In this document: piece by piece, positions 1-8,065 of the stretch | Layout: each line of letters opens with the position of its first letter | Position numbering within the stretch: the stretch's first letter is position 1 | Position numbers and translations under genes: made by a program | From: Synechococcus sp. CS-1331 | Lineage (GTDB): Bacteria > Cyanobacteriota > Cyanobacteriia > PCC-6307 > Cyanobiaceae | Assembly (NCBI GenBank): GCA_025127975.1 | Contig: JAHLYQ010000013.1 | Coordinates: forward strand, 1-53,158 | Direction of reading: 5' to 3' | Length of the DNA: 53,158 nucleotides | Notes under the pieces: generated by a model | Databases searched by the model: none | Seen by the model: only the letters and a program-made list of their open reading frames with translations | Told to the model about the DNA's origin: nothing

Positions 1-134
1 GTGGCAGCCAGCAGGCAGGGGATCATCAGCACACCGAACCAGCCCACATAGAGGCGGTTGTTGGTGGAGGTGACCCAGTCGCAAAACTGGTTCCACGCAG
101 AAGCGCCTTGGCGCTGCTGAATAGTGGTTGTCAT
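1..134 (-). CDS. psbA: Photosystem II D1 protein, N-terminal 44 residues (partial)
   Basis: D1 is the photosystem II reaction-centre subunit in the thylakoid membrane. Only the first 44 codons are present, since the gene runs off the left edge of the window. The translated start ([20 protein letters not shown], then [20 protein letters not shown]) is the conserved D1 N-terminus ending in the first membrane helix. The ATG is the complement of 132-134. It is transcribed away from cofG. It cannot be told from this fragment which psbA copy or D1 isoform it is. Confidence 0.96.
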   Translation of the reverse strand, partial: MTTTIQQRQGASAWNQFCDWVTSTNNRLYVGWFGVLMIPCLLAA

Positions 135-301
135 GAGAACGAGAAGAGAGTGTTCCTAAGGAACGGGTATGGAAGGCGGGAATCCGGTCTGCCGAGGCAG
201 TCGAAGCGGAAACCACCGGACGGAATCCCGTCGCTAGTAACTGTAACGGAAGATTGCGCTCTAAGTGAGAATGCCCTTGCCTGGGCGCCCCAGGGCTGCT
301 T
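135..301 (-). promoter_or_regulatory. psbA upstream region
   Basis: This is the divergent spacer between psbA (leftward) and cofG (rightward). On the psbA strand it holds GTTACAGTTAC (complement of 237-247), a repeated GTTAC reminiscent of the HLR1 sites bound by the high-light regulator RpaB, though the spacing is not the classical one. A short inverted repeat GACGG-N4-CCGTC lies at 219-232. No convincing -35/-10 pair was found, so regulatory role is inferred from position and known psbA regulation. Confidence 0.25.
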
Positions 302-1300
302 ATGGCACTGATCAGCTGCGCTGATGGGTTGCCCCGGCGGGGGCGGGTCACCTGGAGCCCCAGTGTCACCCTGGTGCCCACCCGCAGTTGTTTCAACGCT
401 TGCGGCTACTGCAGTTTTCGCCGTCCCTCCGATCCCGCCAACCCCCTGGCCGATGCCCTCAGGGACGACCAGGCCCGGGCCCTGCTGGCCAGCCGGCCAA
501 CTGCGGCGGAGGTATTGCTGCTCAGCGGTGAGGTGGCCCCGGCCGCTCCCCAGCGGCGGGCCTGGTTGCAGCGGCTGCTCGCCCTCTGCCGGCTGGCCTG
601 GGCCCAGGGGCGACTGCCCCACACCAACGCCGGCCCCCTGGCGCTACGGGAGATGGCTGCCCTGGCCCGGCTAAATGGCTCGATGGGGCTGATGCTGGAG
701 GGGCTCGGCCCGGCCTACGCCGCCCTCCATGCCCATGCCCCCAGCAAGCGACTTGAGCTGCGGCTGGCCCAGCTGGAGCAGGCTGGCCGGCTGGGGATTC
801 CCTTCACCACCGGGCTGTTGCTCGGCGTGGGTGAGACCACTGCCGAGCGCCGCGCCGCCCTGGAGCTGATGGCCCAGTTGCAGCGCCGCTGGGGCCACCT
901 GCAGGAGGTGATCCTGCAGCCCTTCCGCCCCGATGGGTGCCAGAGCCAGCGGCTCAGCCAGGCCGAACAGGCCGACCTGCTGGGCACCATCGCTGAGGCC
1001 CGCAGGATCCTGCCTGCGGAGGTGCATTTGCAGATGCCGCCGAACCTCTGGCCCCTGGATACCTTGCCTGCGGCCCTTGAGGCCGGCATCGACGATCTCG
1101 GGGGCCTCGACTGCATAGATGTCATCAACCCGGCCTACCCCCAGCCCAGCGAGGCTCGGCTGGCAGCGGTGCTGGCGCGCGCCGGGATTGACCTGGTCCC
1201 CCGGCTCTGTGTGCACGGCGCCTGGTTGCGCTTTTTACCTGCGGCGCTGCAGCTTCAGGCCCGCCGCGTCGAGGCGCGGTTGTTAGCGTCTCTGCCCTAG
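302..1300 (+). CDS. cofG: 7,8-didemethyl-8-hydroxy-5-deazariboflavin synthase subunit CofG
   Basis: CofG and CofH together build the deazaflavin F0 from tyrosine and the pyrimidine intermediate of riboflavin synthesis; in cyanobacteria F0 is used mainly as the antenna pigment of DNA photolyase. The 332-residue protein has the radical-SAM cluster motif C30-x3-C34-x2-C37 (SCFNACGYCSF) right after a VTLVPTRSC strand, as in CofG. The family's usual length is 320-390 residues, so it is complete. It starts with ATG at 302, and another radical-SAM gene begins 21 bp downstream, suggesting cotranscription. cofH is not in this window. Family assignment is strong; the physiological use is inferred. Confidence 0.9.
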   Translation: MALISCADGLPRRGRVTWSPSVTLVPTRSCFNACGYCSFRRPSDPANPLADALRDDQARALLASRPTAAEVLLLSGEVAPAAPQRRAWLQRLLALCRLAWAQGRLPHTNAGPLALREMAALARLNGSMGLMLEGLGPAYAALHAHAPSKRLELRLAQLEQAGRLGIPFTTGLLLGVGETTAERRAALELMAQLQRRWGHLQEVILQPFRPDGCQSQRLSQAEQADLLGTIAEARRILPAEVHLQMPPNLWPLDTLPAALEAGIDDLGGLDCIDVINPAYPQPSEARLAAVLARAGIDLVPRLCVHGAWLRFLPAALQLQARRVEARLLASLP

Positions 1301-1321
1301 GGGCCCTGGTGGCCGACTGCT

Positions 1322-2902
1322 GTGAGCACCACAAGCAACCACCGGGTGCTGCTGGTGCGGCTGCCCTGCAATCCCATCTTCCCGATCGGGCCGATCTATC
1401 TGGCCGATCACCTGCACAAACAGTTCCCCCAGCTGGGCCAGCGGATCCTGGATCTGGCGGCCGTGCCCGTGCTGGATGTGGAGCGGGTGCTGTTGCAGGT
1501 GATCACCGCATTTCGGCCCACCTTGCTGGTGTTCTCCTGGCGCGACATCCAGATCTATGCGCCGGTGGATGGCCGCGGCGGCAACCCTCTGCAGAACTCC
1601 TTTGAGGTGTTCTATGCGCGCAATCCATTGCGGCGCCTGCGGGGGGCCTTCGGTGGCCTGCGCTTAATGGCCTCTTTTTATGGGGAGCTGTGGCGCAACC
1701 TGGCCCTGGTGCGCCGGGGGCTGCGCCGGGCCCGCCGCTTCGAGCCCCAAGCCACCGCCGTGCTCGGTGGTGGAGCGGTGAGCGTCTTCTATGAGCAGCT
1801 GGGTCGCCAGCTGCCGAAGGGCACGGTGGTGTCGGTGGGGGAAGGGGAACCCCTGCTCGAGAAGCTGATCCGTGGCGAATCCCTGGCGGCGGAGCGCTGC
1901 TTCATCGCTGGCGACGAGCCCCGGCCCGGCCTGATCCATGAGCAGCCCGGCGGCATGGAGAAAACCGCCTGCAACTACACCTACATCGCCGAGATCTGGC
2001 CCCAGCTCGACTGGTATCTCGATGGCGGCGACTTCTACGTGGGCGTGCAGACCAAGCGGGGCTGCCCCCACAACTGCTGCTACTGCGTCTACACGGTGGT
2101 GGAAGGGAAGCAGGTGCGGGTGAACCCGGTGGCGGAGGTGATCGCCGAGATGGGCCAGCTTTACGCCAAGGGGGTGCGGGGCTTCTGGTTCACCGATGCC
2201 CAGTTCATCCCGGCCCGGCGCTACATCGAGGATGCCAAGGAGTTGCTGCGGGCGATCCAGGCCCAGGGCTGGAGTGACATCCGCTGGGCCGCCTACATCC
2301 GCGCCGACAACCTCGATGCCGAGCTGGCGGAGCTGATGGTGGCCACCGGCATGGACTACTTCGAGATCGGCATCACTTCAGGCTCCCAGGAACTCGTGCG
2401 CAAGATGCGCATGGGGTACAACCTGCGCACGGTGCTCGAAAACTGCCGCCTGCTGGCCCGGGCAGGGTTCCGGGAGCACGTGTCGGTGAACTACTCGTTC
2501 AATGTGATCGACGAGCGGCCCGAAACAATCCGCCAGACCGTCGCCTACCACCGGGAGCTGGAGCGCATCTTCGGGGCAGACAAGGTGGAGCCGGCGATCT
2601 TCTTCATCGGCCTGCAGCCCCACACCCACCTGGAGCAGTACGGCTTTGACCAGGGCCTGATCAAGCCTGGCTACAACCCGATGAGCATGATGCCCTGGAC
2701 GGCCCGGCAGCTGCTCTGGAACCCTGAACCGATGGGTAGCACCTTCGGCCGCATCTGTCTGGAGGCCTTTGAGCGCAACCCGGGCGACTTTGGTCGCACG
2801 GTGATGGCTTTGCTCGAGCGCGACTACGGGCTCGCCCCCTTGGAGGAGGCCTTGCATGCGCCGGTGGAGGGGCGCAAAGCCCTGGCTACGGCGACCCGTT
2901 AG
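1322..2902 (+). CDS. B12-binding-type radical SAM protein, photosystem II high-light acclimation family
   Basis: This 526-residue protein begins with a degenerate cobalamin-binding-like region (about residues 1-200) and continues into a radical-SAM domain with C248-x3-C252-x2-C255 (GCPHNCCYC). Cyanobacterial members carry the name photosystem II high-light acclimation radical SAM protein; the reaction is unknown. It starts with GTG at 1322, 21 bp after cofG. Its 3' end overlaps the convergent CPBP protease gene by 17 bp. Sitting beside psbA and cofG fits a photoprotection context, but this is inference from family naming and gene order. It could act on a tetrapyrrole or a peptide; nothing in the sequence decides this. 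Confidence 0.75.
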   Translation: MSTTSNHRVLLVRLPCNPIFPIGPIYLADHLHKQFPQLGQRILDLAAVPVLDVERVLLQVITAFRPTLLVFSWRDIQIYAPVDGRGGNPLQNSFEVFYARNPLRRLRGAFGGLRLMASFYGELWRNLALVRRGLRRARRFEPQATAVLGGGAVSVFYEQLGRQLPKGTVVSVGEGEPLLEKLIRGESLAAERCFIAGDEPRPGLIHEQPGGMEKTACNYTYIAEIWPQLDWYLDGGDFYVGVQTKRGCPHNCCYCVYTVVEGKQVRVNPVAEVIAEMGQLYAKGVRGFWFTDAQFIPARRYIEDAKELLRAIQAQGWSDIRWAAYIRADNLDAELAELMVATGMDYFEIGITSGSQELVRKMRMGYNLRTVLENCRLLARAGFREHVSVNYSFNVIDERPETIRQTVAYHRELERIFGADKVEPAIFFIGLQPHTHLEQYGFDQGLIKPGYNPMSMMPWTARQLLWNPEPMGSTFGRICLEAFERNPGDFGRTVMALLERDYGLAPLEEALHAPVEGRKALATATR

Positions 2903-3758
2903 CGCGGTTCCACCAGCGGCGGCGCACCCAGAGCAGGGCACCTAGGCCGATCCAGCCGATCAGGCCGCCGATTGGATTGATGTCGCTGCCACCAGGCCCC
3001 ACCCACCAGGCCGGAGCCGCTTGGGAGATCTGGAGCAGGCCCTTCTGCACCAGAAGCCAACCCCCCACCAGGCCGCCATGGAGGCCAATCGCTCCCCACA
3101 GGCTGCCCGCGTCGGCACGCCGCTGCAGGGCCAGCACCAGACCCAGCAGAATTAAGCCCCCCAGGAGCCCCAGGCCCTCGAGCCCTGGGGCCCGATACCA
3201 GGGGTGCAGCAGGGCGAAGATCAGGGCCTGCAAAAGCAGTGCCCTGCGGGCGCCGAATTGCAGTTCAAGCTCACCCCACAACCAGCCGCGAAACAGCAGC
3301 TCTTCGGCAAATCCCACCCCGGCCAGCAGCAGCAGGCCATTGAGCAGCAGGGCGCCATTGAGCTCGCCCAGCCATTGGGCTTGCCCCGCCAGCATCAAGC
3401 CTGCGCTCACCAGCGCCAGCAACAGCAAGGCCTTGAGCAGGCCCCGCACCCCGCTGCGCAGGGCCAGGGCTCCCGGCACAGCCAATCCCAGGCGCTGCCA
3501 GGGATTGGGCTCCTGCCAAACCCGCTTAAGCCTCAGGGGCAGGCTGGCCAGCAGCAGGATCAGGGCCACCACCAGGCCCGCCAGATCCACCTGGTCTGGG
3601 CGCCAGCTGGGGGTCACCAGGGCAAGGGGCCGGGCTACCAGCCAGCCGGCCAGGTAAAGCAGGGGCACGTAAAACAAAGTGCCCCACCAGTGGGGCCTCA
3701 CTTCTGGGTTGACTGCCTCGTTGGCTGCCGTCATGGCTGCCCCAGCAGGCGGCTCCAT
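2886..3758 (-). CDS. CPBP-family intramembrane glutamic endopeptidase
   Basis: A 290-residue integral membrane protein with about eight hydrophobic segments. The CPBP (Abi/CAAX protease) signature is present: E152-E153-x3-R157 in EELLFRGW, F181ALLH185 in motif 2 and a histidine at 227 in motif 3. Relatives remove prenylated tails or act as bacteriocin-immunity proteins; cyanobacterial and plant members are poorly characterised. The start ATG overlaps the stop of clpS by one base (TGATG), so the two genes are probably translationally coupled. Two upstream Met codons (1 and 9) are possible starts. A role with ClpS in proteolysis is inference only. Confidence 0.85.
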   Translation of the reverse strand: MEPPAGAAMTAANEAVNPEVRPHWWGTLFYVPLLYLAGWLVARPLALVTPSWRPDQVDLAGLVVALILLLASLPLRLKRVWQEPNPWQRLGLAVPGALALRSGVRGLLKALLLLALVSAGLMLAGQAQWLGELNGALLLNGLLLLAGVGFAEELLFRGWLWGELELQFGARRALLLQALIFALLHPWYRAPGLEGLGLLGGLILLGLVLALQRRADAGSLWGAIGLHGGLVGGWLLVQKGLLQISQAAPAWWVGPGGSDINPIGGLIGWIGLGALLWVRRRWWNRANGSP

Positions 3759-4117
3759 CAGCTTTCCGGCTCGAGGCTGCTGCTGAGGCCCTTGGCCTTC
3801 AGGGTTTCGCAGTAAAACTCGGCTGGCTCCAGATCACAGACGATCACCAGGCCTACGCCGGTGTTGTGGGCTTCGAGCATCACCGCAATGGCGTCCTGCT
3901 CACTGAGCGACGGCACCACCTGGCGCAGGGTGGTCACCACGAATTCCATCGAGTTGACCGGATCGTTGTGGAGCAGCACCTTGTAGCGGGGTGAGGGCTT
4001 GCGCACCCGCTCCGGGGCCTTCTCCATCACAGCGGTCCCGCCGCTTTCGCGGCTGGGGCTCTGGGTGGCGACGAAGGGGTTTCTGCTGGCGGCGCAAATG
4101 TGGTGAGGCTTGACCAT
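3758..4117 (-). CDS. clpS: ATP-dependent Clp protease adaptor ClpS
   Basis: ClpS delivers N-degron substrates to ClpAP/ClpCP. The 119-residue protein has the core ClpS fold signature PRYKVLLHNDPVNSMEFVVT, then LSEQDAIAVMLEAHNTGVG and the closing CDLEPAEFYCETL. The frame is open up to 4351, but the upstream part is low-complexity and unlike ClpS, so the ATG at 4117 (MVKPHH) is preferred; a later Met (MEKAPERV) is also possible. Its stop overlaps the start of the CPBP protease gene. Cyanobacteria often have two ClpS paralogues; which one this is cannot be said. Confidence 0.93.
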   Translation of the reverse strand: MVKPHHICAASRNPFVATQSPSRESGGTAVMEKAPERVRKPSPRYKVLLHNDPVNSMEFVVTTLRQVVPSLSEQDAIAVMLEAHNTGVGLVIVCDLEPAEFYCETLKAKGLSSSLEPES

Positions 4118-4546
4118 GACCGTCAACTTAAGGAAAAGGCAAACTGCGATCGGCTTCCCGTGAATGCCGGGGGCCCCGGCACGTATCCAGATCCCCATGG
4201 TAGGCAAGGGCTGAGCCGGGGGAGAGCGGCTTATGGCTGCTGCGCAGGTCGGCCATAACCATTCGTGTCGCTGTCGCGAGCAGCACAGTGAAGAAGGCTG
4301 CGAAGCCCCGGTGCGGGGCTCTGCGATCAATGGCGGAAACCGTAGAAACACGGAGGCCTCGATAGTAGTACAGGCGTACCGTTAGCTGGTCGGTCTTGGG
4401 CGCTCTCGTTACGCTTATGCAACTCGAAAGTCTCTCAGCACTGTCTGGATTGGGGCCGCGGCCCCGGCTGCTGGATCCTCAAGGCTGGTCAACGCTTCTG
4501 GCCGGCGCACTGCTCCTACTCATCTCGTTCACTTCGAGCTACGGCG
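4118..4546. other. Spacer upstream of clpS and of a small coiled-coil gene
   Basis: A 429-bp divergent spacer. It contains a 7-bp inverted repeat TTATGGC (4231-4237) / GCCATAA (4252-4258) with a 14-nt loop. A reading frame open from 4396 (MGALVTLMQL) runs across the start of the next gene in another frame and is judged non-coding. No strong promoter was recognised. Confidence 0.3.
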
Positions 4547-4822
4547 ATGACAACCTCTTCCATTTCGGCCGCCTCAAAACCGCAGACCAGATCGGAGTAT
4601 GTCTCCACCTTGCCGCCCTGGCGGCGCTTGCTGGCGACGTTCAATTGGCGTCCCGTCTACGACATCGAGCAGCGAACGAAGCAGCTCAGGATCGAATCGC
4701 TCGAAAGCGAAAAGCGCTTGAAGTTGCTGCAGGAGAGCAACGCCAGAATCGCGCGCTTCGAGCAGGAGCTCTTTTCCTCCTCGAGCCAAGCCCCCTCCAC
4801 CGGCGATTCCTCGCCTACATAG
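4547..4822 (+). CDS. Small hypothetical protein with predicted coiled coil
   Basis: The family is not recognised. The 91-residue product begins MTTSSISAASKPQTRSEYVS, continues with a Trp/Pro-rich segment (LPPWRRLLATFNWRPVYDIE) and then a charged helix with heptad-like spacing (residues about 40-78, rich in Glu, Lys, Arg, Leu). GC-rich third codon positions and the helix pattern favour this frame over the 156-residue frame that overlaps it and the antisense frames. It lies alone between clpS and dapL. It has no signal peptide or membrane segment, so a cytosolic or peripheral protein is likely. Confidence 0.5.
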   Translation: MTTSSISAASKPQTRSEYVSTLPPWRRLLATFNWRPVYDIEQRTKQLRIESLESEKRLKLLQESNARIARFEQELFSSSSQAPSTGDSSPT

Positions 4823-4925
4823 CCACCGAGCTGGCGGGCCCTCCACAAAACGAACAGGCGAGCTGAGGTCTGGTTCACCCAATCGGGGCAACGCCACACC
4901 TCCGCATTTCAGGCTGCCCGGAGCC

Positions 4926-6161
4926 TCAGCCCTTCAGTGCCCCCTGAATCCGCCCCATTGCCTCCATCACGTTTTCCCGGCTGTTGAAGGCCGAGAGGCG
5001 GAAGTAGCCCTCGCCGGCGGCGCCGAAGCCGCTGCCGGGGGTGCCCACCACGTGGGCCTGGCCCAGCAGCAGATCGAAGAAGCCCCAGGAATCCACGCCG
5101 GCGGGCGTTTTGATCCACACGTAGGGGGCCTGCGCACCGCCGTACACCACCAGGCCAGCGGCGGCCAGTTCGCGCCGGATGATCGCGGCGTTCTCCATGT
5201 AGAAGGCAACCAGAGCCTGCACCTGGGCCTGGCCCTCGGGCGAATACACCGCTTCGGCGCCCCGCTGCACGATGTAGCTCACCCCGTTGAATTTGGTGCA
5301 CTGGCGCCGGTTCCACAGGCCCCAGAACTCCACCGCCTCGCCATTGGCGGCGGTGCCCATCAGGCCCCGGGGCACCACGGTGAGGGCGCAGCGGGTGCCG
5401 GTGAAGCCGGCGTTCTTTGAGAAGGAGCGGAACTCGATCGCGCACTCGCGGGCCCCCTCGATTTCATAGATGGAGTGGGGCAGCTCAGGGTCCTGGATGA
5501 AGGCCTCGTAGGCGGCATCGAACAGGATCAGGGCGCCGTTGGCGCGGGCGTAATCGACCCAGGCTTGCAGCTGTGCCTTGGTGGCTACAGCGCCGGTGGG
5601 GTTGTTGGGGAAGCAGAGGTAGATCAGATCCACCGGTTCGCTCGGGATCTCGGCGGTGAAACCGTTCTCGGCGTTGATGGGCAGGTAGGTGAGGCCGCCG
5701 TACTGGCCGCCGTCATCGGCGTCGCCGGTGCGCCCCGCCATCACGTTGCTGTCCACATACACCGGATACACCGGGTCGGTCACGGCGATGCGGTTGTCCG
5801 GCCCCAGGATGTCGAGGATGTTGGCGCTGTCGCACTTGCTGCCATCGGAGACGAAGATCTCCTCGGCGCTGATCTGGCAGCCGCGGGCCTGGAAATCGTG
5901 TTTCGCAATCGCCTCCCGCAGCCAGAGATACCCCTGCTCCGGGCCATAGCCGCGGAAGCCTTCTCGGCTGCCCATCTCATCGATGGCCGCCTTCATGGCG
6001 TTGCGGCAGGCTTCTGGCAGCGGCTCGGTGACGTCACCGATGCCCAGACGGATGACCTGTGCTTCGGGGTTGGCCTCAGTGAAGGCCTTCACCCGCCGGG
6101 CGATCTCCGGGAACAGATAGCCCGCCTTGAGCTTGAGGTAGTTGCCGTTGACCTGAACCAT
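4926..6161 (-). CDS. dapL: LL-diaminopimelate aminotransferase
   Basis: DapL converts tetrahydrodipicolinate directly to LL-diaminopimelate using glutamate, the lysine/peptidoglycan route used by cyanobacteria and plants. The 411-residue class I/II aminotransferase has [12 protein letters not shown] near the N-terminus, CFPNNPTGA at 183-191 and the PLP lysine K249 in [12 protein letters not shown]. It is full length and begins with ATG at 6161 ([11 protein letters not shown]), the usual family start. It is monocistronic by layout, transcribed away from the toxin-antitoxin-like pair. Confident assignment. Confidence 0.96.
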   Translation of the reverse strand: MVQVNGNYLKLKAGYLFPEIARRVKAFTEANPEAQVIRLGIGDVTEPLPEACRNAMKAAIDEMGSREGFRGYGPEQGYLWLREAIAKHDFQARGCQISAEEIFVSDGSKCDSANILDILGPDNRIAVTDPVYPVYVDSNVMAGRTGDADDGGQYGGLTYLPINAENGFTAEIPSEPVDLIYLCFPNNPTGAVATKAQLQAWVDYARANGALILFDAAYEAFIQDPELPHSIYEIEGARECAIEFRSFSKNAGFTGTRCALTVVPRGLMGTAANGEAVEFWGLWNRRQCTKFNGVSYIVQRGAEAVYSPEGQAQVQALVAFYMENAAIIRRELAAAGLVVYGGAQAPYVWIKTPAGVDSWGFFDLLLGQAHVVGTPGSGFGAAGEGYFRLSAFNSRENVMEAMGRIQGALKG

Positions 6162-6262
6162 GGTGAGCGGAGTGGGCCGCCGTCGGGCCCGGTGAGTGGT
6201 TGGGCGATTGTCCTATGCGGCGGATTTGGCTTGCGCTAGTAAGCAGGCCTGTGGTCGCTCTC

Positions 6263-6514
6263 GTGGACGTTCTTCTCACCCTCTCCTCCATGGGCCAGCT
6301 GGTGATCCCAGCCCGGCTGCGCCACTTACTCGGGCTGCGCACCGGCGATCGCCTGGCCCTGACCCTGGAGTCCGATGGCCTCCATCTGGCGCCCCAGGGG
6401 CCGGCTAAATCGTCGAGTGCCCATGCGCTGATTGGTGCGGCCCACTATGGGGGTGAGCCTGTGCCGCTCGAGCGCATGGATCCGGCGTTCTATGCCGCCA
6501 AGGGATCGCGATGA
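6263..6514 (+). CDS. AbrB/VapB-type antitoxin
   Basis: A small SpoVT/AbrB-fold DNA-binding protein, expected to neutralise a PIN toxin and autorepress its operon. The recognisable core is TLSSMGQLVIPARLRHLLGL followed by RTGDRLALTLESDGL, the swapped-hairpin domain. Starting at GTG 6263 gives 83 residues, the normal VapB length; the ATG at 6200 would add 21 residues unlike the family. Its stop overlaps the ATG of the downstream PIN gene in ATGA (6511-6514), the usual arrangement of vapBC. Confidence 0.75.
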   Translation: MDVLLTLSSMGQLVIPARLRHLLGLRTGDRLALTLESDGLHLAPQGPAKSSSAHALIGAAHYGGEPVPLERMDPAFYAAKGSR

Positions 6515-6843
6515 CCCTGCCGGTGGCCCTCGACACCAGCTCGGCCTGTTTCGTGCCGATCACCGTGGTGCTGGAGCTGGAATGGGTGCTGCGCGGCGCC
6601 TATCAACTGTCCCGGGAGGCGATCATCCGTGCCTTCCGCGGCTTGATCGCGATCCGCCATCTGCATCTGGAGCAGGAGGAGCAGGTGTTGCAGGCCCTTG
6701 AGGCCTATGGCCAGGGCCTGGATTTCGCCGATGCCCTGCATCTGCTGCGCAGTGAGGGCTGCGCGGCCCTGGTCAGCTTCGATCGCGCCTTCGCGGCCAA
6801 GGCCGGTGAGCTGGCGCTTACCCCCGCGGTGCGGCAGCTCTGA
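6511..6843 (+). pseudogene. VapC-type PIN-domain toxin with internal deletion
   Basis: PIN toxins are Mg-dependent RNases. The 110-residue frame starts MTLPVALDT, the first strand with the first acidic residue, but then jumps directly to CFVPITVVLELEWVLRGAY, which in the family follows about 25-30 residues later. The segment normally holding NVLLR-x-DDP and the first helices is absent, with the frame intact. The rest (GLDFADALHLLRSEGCAALVSFDRAFA) carries the later acidic positions. A full-length VapC is about 130-140 residues. It is probably inactive or altered as a nuclease, while the antitoxin looks complete. The 3' end overlaps the convergent ATPase gene by 26 bp. Confidence 0.7.
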
Positions 6844-7993
6844 GCTCGCTGCCGCCAGCCTCCAGGGGCGGTTGCACCCAGATGCCCGGGCGAATCTCGA
6901 AGCTCGTTTCCACCGGGGCGATCAGTGATGCCTGCTCCGGTTGGAGCTGCTCCACCAGCTCATGGAAGCCGCGGGAGAGCTTCGGTGCCTTGGAGAGCTT
7001 GATTTCATAGACCCGCCGGCGCTGGCCCCGCTCCAGCACCAGGTCGAGTTCGGCGCCGTGGCCGGTGCGCAGGAAATGGGGACGCCAGCGGGGATGGGCG
7101 GCGATCAGCTGCTCGATCACGAAACCCTCCCAGCTCTCACCGGCCTGCGGGTGGGCCAGCAGATCGTCGTAGCTCTCGACGCCGAGCAGGTTGTGCAGCA
7201 GGCCGCTGTCGCGCAGGTAGAGCTTGGGCGAGCGCACCAGCCTCTTGCTCAGGTTGGCCTCCAGGGGCGGTAGACGCCGCAGCATGAAGGTGTGCTCCAG
7301 CGCCGCCAGCAGCTTCTGCAACCGGGCGCTGCTGAGATCCAGCAGGCCCGCCAGCCTGCTGGCATTGAGGGTTTGCCCCTGGAGGTGGGCCAGCAACCGC
7401 CACAGCCGTTCCATTAACGGCAGCGGCAGCCCTAGCTCCAGGGCGGCTATGTCGCGGCCCAGGAAGGTGCGGATGAAATCCTCGCGCCAGTCGATGCTGT
7501 CGTCGTCTGCGCTAGCCAGCAGGCTCTCGGGGAAGCCGCCGCGCAGCCACAGCTGCTGCCAGCGAATGGCTGGGGCCACTTCGCTCAGCAGAAACGGGGT
7601 GAGCTCCACCTGGGCGATGCGGCCGGCCAGGCTTTCCTGGCTCTGGTGCAGCAGCGGGCCGGAGGCCGAGCCCAGCAGCAGGAACCGCCCGGGCCGGCGA
7701 TCCCGGTCGATTTCGGCGCGCAGCAGACTGAAAAATTCAGGCAGTAGCTGGATTTCGTCGAGGCACACCAGGTCGTGGCGGTGGGCCTCGAAGAACAGCT
7801 CCGGCTCCTGCAGGCGGGCTCGATCGCTCCGGTCCTGCAGGTCGAGCAATACGGCATCACCGCGCTCGGCCAATAGTTGGCGAGCCAGCGTTGATTTGCC
7901 GCACTGCCGGGGTCCCAGCAGCAGCGCCGCCGGCGCCCGGTTCAGGGCCTTGCTGAGCGCCAGCTGGGCTTGCCTGGGCAAATAACCGTGCAT
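6818..7993 (-). CDS. AAA ATPase with C-terminal DUF4143 domain
   Basis: A 391-residue protein of the widespread ATP-binding/DUF4143 family. Seen: Walker A (LLLGPRQCGKST), Walker B (LVCLDEIQLLP), a GSASGPLL sensor segment, a winged-helix-like middle and the C-terminal nuclease-like DUF4143 region (GAELDLVLERG followed by YEIKLSK). The catalytic role is unknown; the C-terminal part resembles restriction-type endonuclease folds. The ATG at 7993 (MHGYLPRQAQL) matches the family start; a GTG at 8020 would add nine residues. Both lie in or against the arms of an inverted repeat. The gene is next to a degraded vapBC locus and has a lineage-scattered distribution, suggesting horizontal acquisition. 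Confidence 0.85.
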   Translation of the reverse strand: MHGYLPRQAQLALSKALNRAPAALLLGPRQCGKSTLARQLLAERGDAVLLDLQDRSDRARLQEPELFFEAHRHDLVCLDEIQLLPEFFSLLRAEIDRDRRPGRFLLLGSASGPLLHQSQESLAGRIAQVELTPFLLSEVAPAIRWQQLWLRGGFPESLLASADDDSIDWREDFIRTFLGRDIAALELGLPLPLMERLWRLLAHLQGQTLNASRLAGLLDLSSARLQKLLAALEHTFMLRRLPPLEANLSKRLVRSPKLYLRDSGLLHNLLGVESYDDLLAHPQAGESWEGFVIEQLIAAHPRWRPHFLRTGHGAELDLVLERGQRRRVYEIKLSKAPKLSRGFHELVEQLQPEQASLIAPVETSFEIRPGIWVQPPLEAGGSELRAAAPRG

Positions 7994-8027
7994 TTCTGCA
8001 GCATAGATGCCAAATTGCACGGTTATT
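7981..8027. repeat. 12-bp perfect inverted repeat spanning the ATPase start
   Basis: AATAACCGTGCA (7981-7992) and TGCACGGTTATT (8016-8027) are exact inverted copies separated by 23 bp. The repeat extends imperfectly outward (GGCAA on the left, TTGCC on the right). On the ATPase strand one arm directly follows the ATG at 7993 and the other contains the alternative GTG at 8020. It could be a dimeric operator or an mRNA hairpin that occludes translation starts. Confidence 0.8.
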
Positions 8028-8065
8028 GCCAGTGTTGCGGGCGCTGCATACGATCAAGGATGTCC

